41,393 nt of DNA from Phascolarctobacterium sp. (GCF_030531065.1 NZ_JAUNOQ010000018.1:1-41393), one strand, 5' to 3'. Counted from the stretch's first letter, positions 24,007-32,067 are shown. A program made the numbers and translations. Notes: generated by a model from the sequence alone, not told the origin.

Positions 24007-25952
24007 CAAAACCGACTTATTATATTACGACTCCGATTTATTATCCCAGCGATAATCTGCATATCGGTCACGCTTACTGCACGACGGTTGCCGACAGCCT
24101 GGCGCGCTTCCATCGTTTGAAGGGCGAGGAGGTTTTCTTCCTGACGGGCAGCGACGAGCACGGCTTGAAGATTCAGCGCAAGGCCAAGGAAAAGGGAGTG
24201 ACGCCGATTCAATATGTGGACGCGATTATCGCCAATTTTAAGCTGCTGTGGCAGCGCCTGCATATTTCCAATAACGATTTCATCCGCACGAGTCAGGAGC
24301 GTCACCACAAGGTGGTGCAGGACGCGCTGCAAAAAATTTACGAGCAGGGCGATATCTACAAAAAGAATTACAAGGGCTTGTACTGCGTGCCCTGCGAATC
24401 CTATTGGCTGGAGCGCCAGCTGGACGAGAACGGCTGCTGCCCCGACTGTCACCGTCCCGTTGAAGAGATGGAAGAGGAAAGCTATTTCTTCAAAATGTCC
24501 AAGTATCAGGATTGGTGGCTGCAATTTATCGAGGAGCATCCCGATTTCATCCAGCCTGTCAGCCGCCGCAACGAGATGATAAATTTCGTTAAGCAGGGTT
24601 TGGAGGATTTGTGCATCACCCGCACGACTTTCGATTGGGGCATCCCCGTGCCCTTTGATAAGAAGCACGTCGTTTACGTTTGGTTCGACGCGCTGCTCAA
24701 CTATTTGACGGGCATCAAGTACGGCACGGACGACGCTTTCTTCCACAAATTCTGGCCCGCCAGCCTGCATTTGGTAGGCAAGGAAATCGTGCGCTTCCAT
24801 ACGATTATCTGGCCGATTATGCTGCACGCTATGGGCCTGGAGCTGCCGCAGGAGGTTTACGGCCACGGCTGGCTGGTGGTGGACGGCGACAAGATGTCCA
24901 AGTCCAAGGGCAATGTTATCGACCCGCTGGCTTTAATCGACGAGTTCGGCGCGGACGCTATCCGCTATTTCCTGCTGCGCGAAATCAATCTGGGCAGCGA
25001 CGGCAATTTCTCGCGCGACGCGCTGATTACCCGCATCAACGCCGACTTGGCCAACGATTTGGGCAATTTGCTGCACCGCACCGTGAGCATGATTGAAAAA
25101 TATCACGGCGGCGTGGTGACGGACGCAGGCATCGGCGAGCCCATCGACGACGAGCTGAAGGTTTTGGTAAGCGAAACTGTGGCTAATTACGTCAAAGCCA
25201 TGGACAGTATGGAAATCAACGCGGCCATTAAGGGCGTGTGGGCGCTCATTAGCCGCACTAATAAGTATATCGACGAAACCGCACCGTGGATTTTGGCTAA
25301 GGACGAGGCCAAGGCCGGACGCTTGCAGACCGTGATGTACAATCTGGCGGAAACGCTGCGCATCGTGGCTATCCTAATAAGTCCCTACATTCCGACGACC
25401 AGCCCGAAGATTTACGAACAGCTGGGCCTGGCCGTGCCGGAGCAGTTCCTGCTGGCGGACGCCGTTTGGGGCAAGCTGGCTAACGGCACGAAGGTCTGCA
25501 AGGGCGACCCGCTGTATCCGCGTATCGAAATTGCCGAGGACGGCGCGACCATTATCGGCGGCAAACGCTACGAGCCCGCTACGCCCGCAGTTAAGGAAGA
25601 ACCGAAGCCGGCGATGGAGCCCATCAAGCCGGAAATTTCCATCGACGACTTTAGCAAAATTGATTTGCGCGTCGGCAAAGTGCTGGCGGCGGAAAAGGTT
25701 AAGAAATCCAAAAAGCTGCTCAAACTGCAGGTGGAAATCGGCGGCGAGGCGCGCACTATCGTCAGCGGTATTTCTCAATACTACGAGCCCGAGCAAATGC
25801 TGGGCCGCAACGTCATCGTGGTGGCTAATCTGGCTCCGGCCAAGCTCATGGGCATTGAATCCTTCGGTATGCTGCTGTGCGCTTCCGACGGTCAGGGCAA
25901 TTTGGCGCTGGCCGAGGCTCCGAACATGGCGTCCGGCAGCCGCGTAAAATAA
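24003..25952 (+). CDS. metG: Methionyl-tRNA synthetase
   Basis: A 649-residue class I synthetase charging tRNA-Met. It shows the HIGH motif (LHIGHAY, about 19-25), a four-cysteine zinc knuckle (CVPC and CPDC, about 129-150) and the KMSKS loop (DKMSKSKGN, about 298). The C-terminal tRNA-binding domain (about 546-649, IDLRVGKVLAAEKV) promotes dimerisation and tRNA capture. It is coupled to rsmI by a 4-bp overlap. No T-box leader is seen before the pair. Confidence 0.97.
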   Translation: MTKPTYYITTPIYYPSDNLHIGHAYCTTVADSLARFHRLKGEEVFFLTGSDEHGLKIQRKAKEKGVTPIQYVDAIIANFKLLWQRLHISNNDFIRTSQERHHKVVQDALQKIYEQGDIYKKNYKGLYCVPCESYWLERQLDENGCCPDCHRPVEEMEEESYFFKMSKYQDWWLQFIEEHPDFIQPVSRRNEMINFVKQGLEDLCITRTTFDWGIPVPFDKKHVVYVWFDALLNYLTGIKYGTDDAFFHKFWPASLHLVGKEIVRFHTIIWPIMLHAMGLELPQEVYGHGWLVVDGDKMSKSKGNVIDPLALIDEFGADAIRYFLLREINLGSDGNFSRDALITRINADLANDLGNLLHRTVSMIEKYHGGVVTDAGIGEPIDDELKVLVSETVANYVKAMDSMEINAAIKGVWALISRTNKYIDETAPWILAKDEAKAGRLQTVMYNLAETLRIVAILISPYIPTTSPKIYEQLGLAVPEQFLLADAVWGKLANGTKVCKGDPLYPRIEIAEDGATIIGGKRYEPATPAVKEEPKPAMEPIKPEISIDDFSKIDLRVGKVLAAEKVKKSKKLLKLQVEIGGEARTIVSGISQYYEPEQMLGRNVIVVANLAPAKLMGIESFGMLLCASDGQGNLALAEAPNMASGSRVK

Positions 25953-25975
25953 TTGATATTTGTTTAAAATATAAA

Positions 25976-26018
25976 AAGCTAAAGGACGCTGCAAACGGCG
26001 TCTTTTAGCTTCTCTTTT
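25976..26018 (+). terminator. Terminator after metG
   Basis: AAGCTAAAGGACGC pairs with GCGTCTTTTAGCTT around a short loop, followed by CTCTTTT. Confidence 0.75.
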
Positions 26019-26039
26019 AGTTTGGAAAATGGAGGGCCT

Positions 26040-26624
26040 ATGTCGGAAAAACTTTTTAGCAGGCTTTACTGGCGTCCGTATCTGATGATAGGCGTCAGCA
26101 TGCTGCTCGTGATGCTCAGCAGCCTGACGCTTTACGTTTTGCCGCACGAATGGCTGGCGACAAATCATAATAACTATGGCTTGTATGCGTTCAAAGCCAT
26201 GGCATGGCTGATTAAGCTGTCCATGCTGACTTATCTTTTTGGCATTTACCTGGCGCTGCGCAAAAATTATTTCCCGCGGCTGGGAAAATTGTGCTGCAAG
26301 GAGGCGCGGGCGGTGATTACGGGCTACAGCAAAAGCTGGACGCGCGGCAAGCAGCTTTGCCCGATTTTTACATATACCGTGGACGGCAAAGAGTACAGCG
26401 AAGCGCTGAACGAAGCCCATGGCAGCAGGACGAAGGACGGCGACCAGATCGACAGGGGCTTTACTTTAAAATTGCCGCGCAAAATAAAGTACAATCCGGA
26501 CGCGCCGCGCGAATTTTATTTGCTGGGCGAGGAATATTATTCCCGCAAGGGCGCGATTGCGCGCTTTGTGCTGTTCAGTCTGTTGTATTTTTTGCAGCTG
26601 TATCTGAACGTGTTTATGTATTGA
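26040..26624 (+). CDS. DUF3592-like membrane protein
   Basis: A 194-residue protein. Two hydrophobic segments near the N-terminus (about 13-36 and 56-76), a soluble middle domain (about 85-165, including PIFTYTVDGKEYSEALNEA) and a last membrane helix (about 172-190) give the layout of DUF3592 proteins. Function unknown. The start at 26040 follows GGAGGG; an ATG at 26022 lacks a ribosome-binding site. It lies 12 bp before tatD, so the two are probably cotranscribed. Confidence 0.65.
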   Translation: MSEKLFSRLYWRPYLMIGVSMLLVMLSSLTLYVLPHEWLATNHNNYGLYAFKAMAWLIKLSMLTYLFGIYLALRKNYFPRLGKLCCKEARAVITGYSKSWTRGKQLCPIFTYTVDGKEYSEALNEAHGSRTKDGDQIDRGFTLKLPRKIKYNPDAPREFYLLGEEYYSRKGAIARFVLFSLLYFLQLYLNVFMY

Positions 26625-26636
26625 CGAGGTGGCGTT

Positions 26637-27416
26637 ATGAGCAGGACTGGTTTGTGGGATTCCCACGCGCATTTGGACGACGAGGCTTTCGATAAGGACA
26701 GGGAGGAGCTGCTGGCGCAGCTGGAACAGGATTTGGACGGCGTGATTAACGCGGGCTGCGACGCGGCGAGCTCGGCCAAGGCGGTGGAACTGGCGCGGCG
26801 GTACGCTTTTATTTACGCCGCCGTGGGCTATCATCCGGAAAATTTAACCGGGATTCCCGCCGATTATTTAGAGCAGCTGGCTAAGTGGGCGCAGCTGCCC
26901 AAGGTTGTCGCTATCGGCGAGATCGGTTTGGATTATTATTGGAAAGAAAACGAGCCCAAAGAAGTGCAGAAGCGGATTTTTCTGGAGCAGATAGATTTGG
27001 CCAAGCAATTTAATTTGCCCGTTATTATTCACGACCGCGACGCGCACGGCGATATGCTGGAGCTGTTTCAAAAGGAAGTGCGCGGAGTGCAGGCCGTGTT
27101 CCACTGCTTCAGCGGCAGCCTGGAAATGGCGAAGGAGCTGGCGAAGCGCGGTTATTACTTTGGCTTCGGTGGCACGTCCACTTATAAGAACGCGCAGAAG
27201 GTGCGCGAGGTTTTGCAATACGTGCCCAAGGAGCTGATTCTGCTGGAAACCGATTGCCCGTATCTGACGCCCGTGCCCTTCCGCGGCAAGCGCAACAATC
27301 CCGGCTATGTGGAATACACGGCGCGCAACGCGGCGGAGGTTTTGCAAATGGATTTTGCCGAGCTGGCGGCGTTGACGGCGGCCAATACTAGGCGGCTGTT
27401 CTGGAAAATAAAATAA
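26637..27416 (+). CDS. tatD: TatD family metal-dependent DNase
   Basis: A 259-residue amidohydrolase-fold nuclease. The metal ligands are in DSHAHLD (about 8-14), IGEIGLDYYW (about 94-103), IIHDRDAHGD, FHCFSG and ETDCPYLTP (about 204-212). The family has 3'-5' exonuclease activity and is often placed next to metG in Firmicutes, as here. The ATG follows GACGAGGTGGCGTT. Confidence 0.95.
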   Translation: MSRTGLWDSHAHLDDEAFDKDREELLAQLEQDLDGVINAGCDAASSAKAVELARRYAFIYAAVGYHPENLTGIPADYLEQLAKWAQLPKVVAIGEIGLDYYWKENEPKEVQKRIFLEQIDLAKQFNLPVIIHDRDAHGDMLELFQKEVRGVQAVFHCFSGSLEMAKELAKRGYYFGFGGTSTYKNAQKVREVLQYVPKELILLETDCPYLTPVPFRGKRNNPGYVEYTARNAAEVLQMDFAELAALTAANTRRLFWKIK

Positions 27417-27417
27417 G

Positions 27418-27440
27418 CCCGGCGATTTTGCCGGGACTTT
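27418..27440 (+). terminator. Terminator of tatD
   Basis: CCCGGC and GCCGGG pair around GATTTT, followed by ACTTTT. Confidence 0.75.
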
Positions 27441-27527
27441 TGCAAGTGAACTGATGTATGGTATAATGTCTATGAGGTAGCTGGTATGTCGGTTTTATCC
27501 TACTCCCTAAGGGCAGGGGGTGATACT
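27440..27527 (+). promoter_or_regulatory. Toxin promoter and self-occluding leader, TA copy C
   Basis: TTGCAA (27440-27445), a 16-nt spacer and TATAAT (27462-27467). The leader starts near GAGGTAGCTGG, almost the same as the start of the antitoxin RNA. CCTACTCCCT can pair with the AGGGCAGGGGGT that includes the ribosome-binding site. Confidence 0.65.
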
Positions 27528-27605
27528 ATGACGGTTTCAGAAGCTTTATCTTTAATGATAAGTTTTGCAACCTTAGTGGTACTCATTCTATCGTTCCGTA
27601 AGTAG
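27528..27605 (+). CDS. Holin-like type I toxin peptide, copy C (25 aa)
   Basis: The intact 25-residue peptide MTVSEALSLMISFATLVVLI then LSFRK. It is one membrane helix with a basic C-terminus, of the putative holin-like toxin family. CAGGGGGTGATACT precedes the ATG. It differs from copy A mainly at the fourth residue and the C-terminus. The convergent antitoxin RNA overlaps its 3' end. Confidence 0.85.
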   Translation: MTVSEALSLMISFATLVVLILSFRK

Positions 27606-27729
27606 TATGAAAAAAACCGCTTAACGGAAGCGGCTCTTTTCCAAAAATTTACAATTATAGAGGAGAAGCCGACTTCCCAATATCAGCTATCTCTTTAATT
27701 ATTATAAGCTCGAAAATGAAAATAGTCAA
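27605..27729 (-). ncRNA. Type I antitoxin RNA, copy C
   Basis: On the minus strand, TTGACT (27729-27724), 17 nt and TATAAT (27706-27701) predict a start near 27694. It ends at CCGCTT/AAGCGG (27617-27633) with a T run, giving an RNA of about 90 nt. The same hairpin ends the toxin mRNA on the other strand. Confidence 0.75.
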
Positions 27730-27756
27730 GACGTTCTAAAACGCCTTGAGGTTGTG

Positions 27757-27784
27757 ACGCCGTTCTCAGGAGCGGCGTTTTTAT
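27757..27784 (+). terminator. Terminator between the type I and type III TA loci
   Basis: ACGCCG (27757-27762) pairs with CGGCGT (27773-27778), followed by TTTTATT. Confidence 0.6.
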
Positions 27785-27820
27785 TCTTGGGCGAGTGTGA
27801 AAAAACTTTTGCAAATGTAG

Positions 27821-27849
27821 TTGACTTTTTATGATTTGATTGCTAAAAT
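27821..27849 (+). promoter_or_regulatory. Promoter of the type III TA operon
   Basis: TTGACT (27821-27826), a 17-nt spacer and TAAAAT (27844-27849), just before the first antitoxin repeat. Confidence 0.7.
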
Positions 27850-27854
27850 ATAAT

Positions 27855-27955
27855 TGAAAGTTTACCGCTGACCAATATGCGGTATATAAATGGTTGGGTT
27901 GAAAGTTTACCGCTGACCAATATGCGGTATATAAGTGGTTGAGTTGAAAGTAAAG
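27855..27955 (+). ncRNA. cptI: Type III antitoxin RNA, two 45-nt pseudoknot repeats (CptI-like)
   Basis: Two tandem 45-bp units (27855-27899 and 27900-27944) differ at two positions; a third begins (TGAAAGTAAAG) and is cut short. Each unit can form an H-type pseudoknot: stem 1 TACCGC/GCGGTA (27863-27868 with 27879-27884), stem 2 GACCA in its loop with TGGTT downstream (27870-27874 with 27891-27895). The same pairs occur in unit 2. In type III TA systems the toxin nuclease cuts such RNA into single repeats, which then bind and inhibit it. Repeat length and number fit the CptIN subfamily. Confidence 0.88.
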
Positions 27956-27985
27956 TCCTTCGCAGTACAGCGAAGGACTTTTTTT
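27955..27985 (+). terminator. Leaky terminator between antitoxin RNA and toxin gene
   Basis: A perfect 9-bp stem, GTCCTTCGC with GCGAAGGAC, and a 7-T tail. In type III systems this position sets the excess of antitoxin RNA over toxin mRNA. Confidence 0.9.
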
Positions 27986-28002
27986 ATGCGAGGAGAGATA
28001 TA

Positions 28003-28482
28003 GTGAAAAAATCCGGGTTCTACATTATACAAGATAAATTTTTTACTGATATGGCAGACCCTTATCTTAAAGGAAATAAGAGTGGTAACAGACCGCATTA
28101 TTATTGCTTTAAGGATGTGCGTACAGATATATATTGGATGATTCCTTTGTCCAGCCGTATAGATAAATATAGATATTTGATAGAGCAGAGGAATAAATTA
28201 GGCAAGTCCTGCGATATTCTGTATATTGCCAAATTAGATAATGATCGTGAGAGCGTATTTTTGATTCAAGATATTTTTCCCGTAATAGATGAATATATAG
28301 AAAGAGAATATACGATTGCGGGAAGGCATTTAATATTAACGAGTGAAACCGTTGTCAAAGAGCTTGAACACAGAGCGCGGAAAGTTATCGGTATGTTAAA
28401 ACGAGGAATAAAATTTACGCCTACGCAGCCGGATATTATTGCGATTTTGCAAAAATTAAAGCAAAAGAAAGCTTTGAAATGA
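28003..28482 (+). CDS. cptN: Type III toxin endoribonuclease, CptN/ToxN family
   Basis: A 159-residue protein. GFYIIQDKFFTDMADPYLKG, then NRPHYYCFKD and DIYWMIPLSSRIDKY, match the CptN branch of ToxN-like RNases; AFLIQ-type FLIQDIFPVIDEYI and a helical C-terminus follow. The toxin would cleave cellular mRNA when antitoxin RNA falls, causing growth arrest or abortive infection by phage. The start is GTG at 28003 behind AGGAGAGATATA. The gene is AT-richer than its metabolic neighbours, and the upstream 45-nt repeats and terminator complete the canonical locus. Confidence 0.88.
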   Translation: MKKSGFYIIQDKFFTDMADPYLKGNKSGNRPHYYCFKDVRTDIYWMIPLSSRIDKYRYLIEQRNKLGKSCDILYIAKLDNDRESVFLIQDIFPVIDEYIEREYTIAGRHLILTSETVVKELEHRARKVIGMLKRGIKFTPTQPDIIAILQKLKQKKALK

Positions 28483-28556
28483 TAAATTTGACTGAGATAT
28501 CTAAAATATTTTAAAAGAAAAACCTGCTTCTGCGTATATGCAGCGGCAGGTTTGCT

Positions 28557-29444
28557 TTATTTATTTTCGTTCACCGCAAAGCTGTCCAGCGAATACAGCG
28601 CTTGGGGCAGATAAACGCGCGTCTGCTCCGCAGGCATGACGTAAAGCAGTTGATAGGTTTTGCCGTTTTGCTTAGCGCTGGCTTCTAGCAGCAGCTTGTC
28701 GCCGTAAAAATCCTCGTGGCGGCTCAGCGCGCAGTCCCACACCAGCGCGGTCCCGTGCTGCCAGCGGCAGTACAGCTTTTTATTTGCGTAAGCGGGCAAG
28801 GGCTGCTGCGCGTCGTAGCTGACGGTATCCGTTGGGTCGAGGACGGTAGCGGCGCACATCAGCGTATTGCTTGCCGCGCGCACCAGCATAGCGCCCTGGG
28901 CGGACGGCAGCTGCTCCAGCGGATCGCTGCCGAAGGCCTGGGGCAGCAGCAGGGAATAACTGCCCGCTGCGCTGTTGGCCGTTACAAAATCGCCGGGCTG
29001 GGGCGTGCGTAAAAATTGTTTGGGCAGGGGCGGCTTTTTTACCAGGCTAGGCAAAGGCTTCGGTTTGGGCGCGGCTGCCTGCGGCGCAGTACCTACTGCG
29101 GGAGCGGGCTGCTTTGGGGTTTGGTTTTCGGCCACGGCCGCTGCGTCTGCGTTTTGCTCCGCCAAATGCTTTTTAGCTTTGCCTGTCCGTGATCGAGCGC
29201 GTTCTGCCGGTGCGGTTGCGACTGCCTTTTCCTTAGCCTGCTGCGGCGTGGTCGGCTCGCTGATGTGGCCCGTGTTGTCCTCCACGGTAATATGCGGCGT
29301 GGGCGCGGGCGCGGGCTGCCGCGGCTGCGTGGAAACGTAATCAGGGCGCTTTTGGTAATCCTGCCACACTTCGTCCGGGGTGGCCGCCGCTGCGGCGCTG
29401 CACATCGATAAAGTCAGACAGGCCAGCAGCGCTGCCGCTCTCAT
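28557..29444 (-). CDS. Secreted proline/alanine-rich protein, unknown
   Basis: A 295-residue protein. It has a signal peptide (1-21, cleaved after the Ala run), a long low-complexity Pro/Ala/Lys region (about 40-150) and a folded C-terminal part (about 150-295). No family is recognised. The layout suggests an envelope protein whose linker crosses the periplasm or peptidoglycan. Translation is coupled to the HD-domain gene by an ATGA overlap. Opposite-strand open frames here are GC artefacts. Confidence 0.7.
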   Translation of the reverse strand: MRAAALLACLTLSMCSAAAAATPDEVWQDYQKRPDYVSTQPRQPAPAPTPHITVEDNTGHISEPTTPQQAKEKAVATAPAERARSRTGKAKKHLAEQNADAAAVAENQTPKQPAPAVGTAPQAAAPKPKPLPSLVKKPPLPKQFLRTPQPGDFVTANSAAGSYSLLLPQAFGSDPLEQLPSAQGAMLVRAASNTLMCAATVLDPTDTVSYDAQQPLPAYANKKLYCRWQHGTALVWDCALSRHEDFYGDKLLLEASAKQNGKTYQLLYVMPAEQTRVYLPQALYSLDSFAVNENK

Positions 29445-30019
29445 AATTTTTCGCAGGCTTCGTTGATGGCCGCTTCGTCGACGCGCATAGCCGCAATGGT
29501 TTTCTCCATCAGCTCGTCCAGCGTCCAGCCCAAGTCGTCTGCGCCTTCTTTGATAACGTCGCGGTTACAGCCGGCGGCAAATTTTTTATCTTTGAATTTT
29601 TTCTTCAGGGATTTCAATTCCATATCCTGCACGCTTTTGGAGGGGCGCATCAACGCTGCCGCGCCGATAAGGCCGGACAGTTCGTCGGCGGCGAAAAGCA
29701 CCTTTTCCATTTGGTGTTCAGGCTTAATGTCGGCGGCGGTTAAACCGTAGCCGTGGCTGGCGGTGGCGCGGATAATGCTTTCGTCCACGCCGTGCCGGCG
29801 CATCAGCTCCTGGGATTTTACGCAGTGCTGTTCGGGATACTGCTCGAAATCGAGATCGTGCAGCAGGCCGACGATGCCCCAGTATTCCTCCTGGTCGCCG
29901 TAGCCCAGCTCTCTGGCGAAATAGCGCATAACGCCCTCCACCGTCAGCGCGTGGCGCAGATGAAAGGGCTCCTTGTTGTATTGGGTAAGTAATTTCCAGG
30001 CTTCTTCTCTGGTAATCAT
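29441..30019 (-). CDS. HD domain phosphohydrolase
   Basis: A 192-residue HD-superfamily protein. FHLRHALTVE (about 18-27), GLLHDLDFEQYPEQH (about 51-65) and ASHGY (about 88) provide the metal-binding His/Asp set. Such proteins hydrolyse phosphomonoesters or nucleotides; the substrate is unknown. The ATG follows ACGGAGGCAGAAAAT. It is the first gene of a two-gene unit with the secreted protein. Confidence 0.85.
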   Translation of the reverse strand: MITREEAWKLLTQYNKEPFHLRHALTVEGVMRYFARELGYGDQEEYWGIVGLLHDLDFEQYPEQHCVKSQELMRRHGVDESIIRATASHGYGLTAADIKPEHQMEKVLFAADELSGLIGAAALMRPSKSVQDMELKSLKKKFKDKKFAAGCNRDVIKEGADDLGWTLDELMEKTIAAMRVDEAAINEACEKL

Positions 30020-30113
30020 ATTTTCTGCCTCCGTAAATGAATGTGTTAAAGCTGCTGGACAGCGGCGTCCTGCTCTGCTGTCTGCCGGTATGCTCTGCTG
30101 CCGCGGCTTGCCG

Positions 30114-30557
30114 TCAGACGGAGCCGCTGTTTTTCGCGGCGGTCTGCTTTTGCCGGAAGTCGCTGATCATATCCGCCAAAGTGGTATGATCCACCACGCC
30201 GTCGATGGCGTCCTGAATTTTTTTATATAAGCCGATAGTGATGCAGGAATCGATTTTGTCGCAGGGAGTTCTGCAATCCAGACAGGATACGGGAGCCAGG
30301 CTGCCCTCCACAGTGCGCAGAATTTCTCCTACCGTGTATTCTTCCGGCAGGCGCGCCAGACGGTAGCCTCCCTGCGCGCCGCGGGCGCTCTGGACAAAGC
30401 CGTTTTTGCTCAGCTGGTGAATTATCTGCTCCAGATATTTATCGGAAATTTCCTGCCGTTGGGCAACAGCTTTGAGCGGAATGTAGCCGCTCGTTTGGTT
30501 GATGGCTAGGTCGAGCATTAAGCGCAGGGCATAGCGCCCCTTGGTAGAAATCTTCAT
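30114..30557 (-). CDS. Rrf2 family transcriptional regulator
   Basis: A 147-residue winged-helix regulator. The start MKISTKGRYALRLMLDLA is diagnostic, and the recognition helix lies in EISDKYLEQIIHQLSKNGFV (about 40-59). CLDCRTPC and DKIDSC supply four cysteines (about 101-114), suggesting an Fe-S cluster or redox sensor like IscR/NsrR, unlike the cysteine-free CymR. No cysteine-desulfurase gene is adjacent. The start was set at 30557; the frame upstream adds nine residues absent from the family. Confidence 0.9.
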   Translation of the reverse strand: MKISTKGRYALRLMLDLAINQTSGYIPLKAVAQRQEISDKYLEQIIHQLSKNGFVQSARGAQGGYRLARLPEEYTVGEILRTVEGSLAPVSCLDCRTPCDKIDSCITIGLYKKIQDAIDGVVDHTTLADMISDFRQKQTAAKNSGSV

Positions 30558-30686
30558 AGTAGTCACAACCTTTCTTATTGACACTATTTTACTATGAAAT
30601 TAGTAGGAGTTCAATATTTTATTTCCCTTAACAGCGTTTTTGTGATAGAATACCTGTATAATACTGTATTTATTGGAGGCTTGATG

Positions 30687-31025
30687 ATGGATAAACAGAA
30701 ATTAGATAAAACTTTTAAGTATTACATGGGCTTGTTCACTGCCGATAAGGAATTGGGGCAGCTTATGAGCAAGATAACCTTTCAGGAGCTTTTTAATCCT
30801 GAGTTTTTAAAGGAGCACAGCAAATTTACTTCCATGGACGATATCCTGTGGCGCAGCGGTTTCGGCATTATGAATTTGCTGGAGGTGGAGAACGTCAATC
30901 AGGATAAATGGAACGAGTATATCGCTAAGAACTGCGAGTGCGAAACCTGGCACGACTTTGGCAAGCTGGCGATGATCGAGTGGATGAAGCGCAAGCTGGA
31001 GGAAGTCAAAAAAGAAAAGCATTAA
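30687..31025 (+). CDS. Hypothetical small soluble protein
   Basis: A 112-residue, charged, helical protein (MDKQKLDKTFKYYMG..., ending KLEEVKKEKH) with three Trp and two Cys (CEC). I do not recognise it. TTGGAGG lies 7 nt before this ATG; the ATG at 30684 is also possible. A TATAAT at 30658-30663 could be its -10. It is transcribed divergently from the Rrf2 gene, so it may be controlled by it; that is inference. Confidence 0.65.
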   Translation: MDKQKLDKTFKYYMGLFTADKELGQLMSKITFQELFNPEFLKEHSKFTSMDDILWRSGFGIMNLLEVENVNQDKWNEYIAKNCECETWHDFGKLAMIEWMKRKLEEVKKEKH

Positions 31026-31114
31026 ATTCTATTGCCGGAGCCTGCGCAAAAGTTTTTGTTCGTAGCTGTACGTTCATAAAAGGTTAGACAAGCAAACAAA
31101 AATTCAAAATAATA

Positions 31115-31143
31115 TTGACAAAGTTCACCATCGGTATTAAAAT
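31115..31143 (+). promoter_or_regulatory. Promoter of the LysM protein gene
   Basis: A perfect TTGACA (31115-31120), a 17-nt spacer and TAAAAT (31138-31143). Confidence 0.75.
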
Positions 31144-31178
31144 ATAAACAAACGAAGATTTACCGGGTGGTGATAAAT

Positions 31179-31466
31179 GTGAAAAGGATTTTATTTGTAT
31201 TGGCGTTTGCTTGCATGGCGTATGGGATGTATGGCAGCGCGTTCGCAGACGAGCCGGTCTATCGCAATTGCAGCGTTACCGTGGCTCAGGGCGATACGCT
31301 GTGGGACATTGCCTGGCGGCACACGGAAAATAAAGAGGATGTGCGCGAGGTTATGCATCGCATTTCCCGGGCTAACGCCTTGAAGTCCAGGCATATTTAT
31401 CCGGGCCAGGTTTTGCAGGTGCCGATGCGTGTGCAGGATAGCGGCCTGATGGTTGCTACCAAATAG
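31179..31466 (+). CDS. Small secreted LysM protein
   Basis: A 95-residue protein with a signal peptide or membrane anchor (about 1-23, ending FADEP). One LysM peptidoglycan-binding domain follows (about 30-82, VTVAQGDTLWDIAWRH and HIYPGQVLQVP). Size and layout recall YneA, the SOS-induced cell-division inhibitor of Bacillus, but lexA is not adjacent. The start is GTG at 31179, preceded by GGGTGGTGATAAAT; a GTG at 31167 is a less likely alternative. Confidence 0.8.
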   Translation: MKRILFVLAFACMAYGMYGSAFADEPVYRNCSVTVAQGDTLWDIAWRHTENKEDVREVMHRISRANALKSRHIYPGQVLQVPMRVQDSGLMVATK

Positions 31467-31565
31467 ACGAAGTAATTTTACAGAATAAACACAAGGCTTT
31501 TGCTCGTCAGCGTCGAATTAAGTTAATATATTAGCTTATTATTGCTGATTAAGGAGGCGTTGAAG

Positions 31566-31994
31566 ATGCAAGGTAAGAAATGGATAGCCGCGGCGTTGGT
31601 TGCAGGCTTTATTTTAGGAAACGGAATGGCTCCCGTACAGGCGGGGATTTTGGATAAGGTTATTAAGGGCGGCGTTATCGGCTATGCGGTGGACGCTACG
31701 GCCGGGCCGCTGAACGACGGCATTAACGCCGTAACGGCCAAGTACGGCGTCAGCACTACGGACGCCACCAAGGTAGTGCCGATTATTTCCGTAGGCGACG
31801 GCAGCCGCGCGGGCGCGGCGCAGGTATCGGGACCGGTAGAAAAGGTTGACCAGGTTAAGGCCGCCTTGATTATCGAGCAGACAATTTTGGGCATCCGGGC
31901 AAAAATTTTGATTCCCGTGGACAGAGTGGATTATAAAAATGTGAACCGCGTTCAGGGCGTAGGCGTGAGCGCTTCTCTGGACGTCAAAATATAA
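31566..31994 (+). CDS. Small secreted protein, unknown
   Basis: A 142-residue protein with a signal peptide (1-25, ending PVQA). The mature part is rich in Gly/Ala/Val, begins GILDKVIKGGVIGYAVDATA and ends in alternating hydrophobic strands (GVGVSASLDVKI). No family is recognised; an envelope or periplasmic role is likely. The ATG follows AAGGAGGCGTTGAAG. Confidence 0.7.
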   Translation: MQGKKWIAAALVAGFILGNGMAPVQAGILDKVIKGGVIGYAVDATAGPLNDGINAVTAKYGVSTTDATKVVPIISVGDGSRAGAAQVSGPVEKVDQVKAALIIEQTILGIRAKILIPVDRVDYKNVNRVQGVGVSASLDVKI

Positions 31995-32020
31995 AAATTT
32001 CTCAGCGCAGTAAAAACGAA

Positions 32021-32054
32021 TGCGCCGCTTGCATACGAAAGCGGCGCGTTTTAT
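32021..32054. terminator. Bidirectional terminator
   Basis: GCGCCGCTT and AAGCGGCGC pair around GCATACGA, with a T run. It lies between the convergent secreted-protein and autotransporter genes. Confidence 0.75.
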
Positions 32055-32067
32055 ATTGCCCGATTTT

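Noticed and set aside
27855-27944. Tandem 45-bp repeats as a possible CRISPR remnant
   Set aside because: Units are contiguous with no spacers, only two occur, and they fold as pseudoknots before a terminator and a ToxN-like gene.
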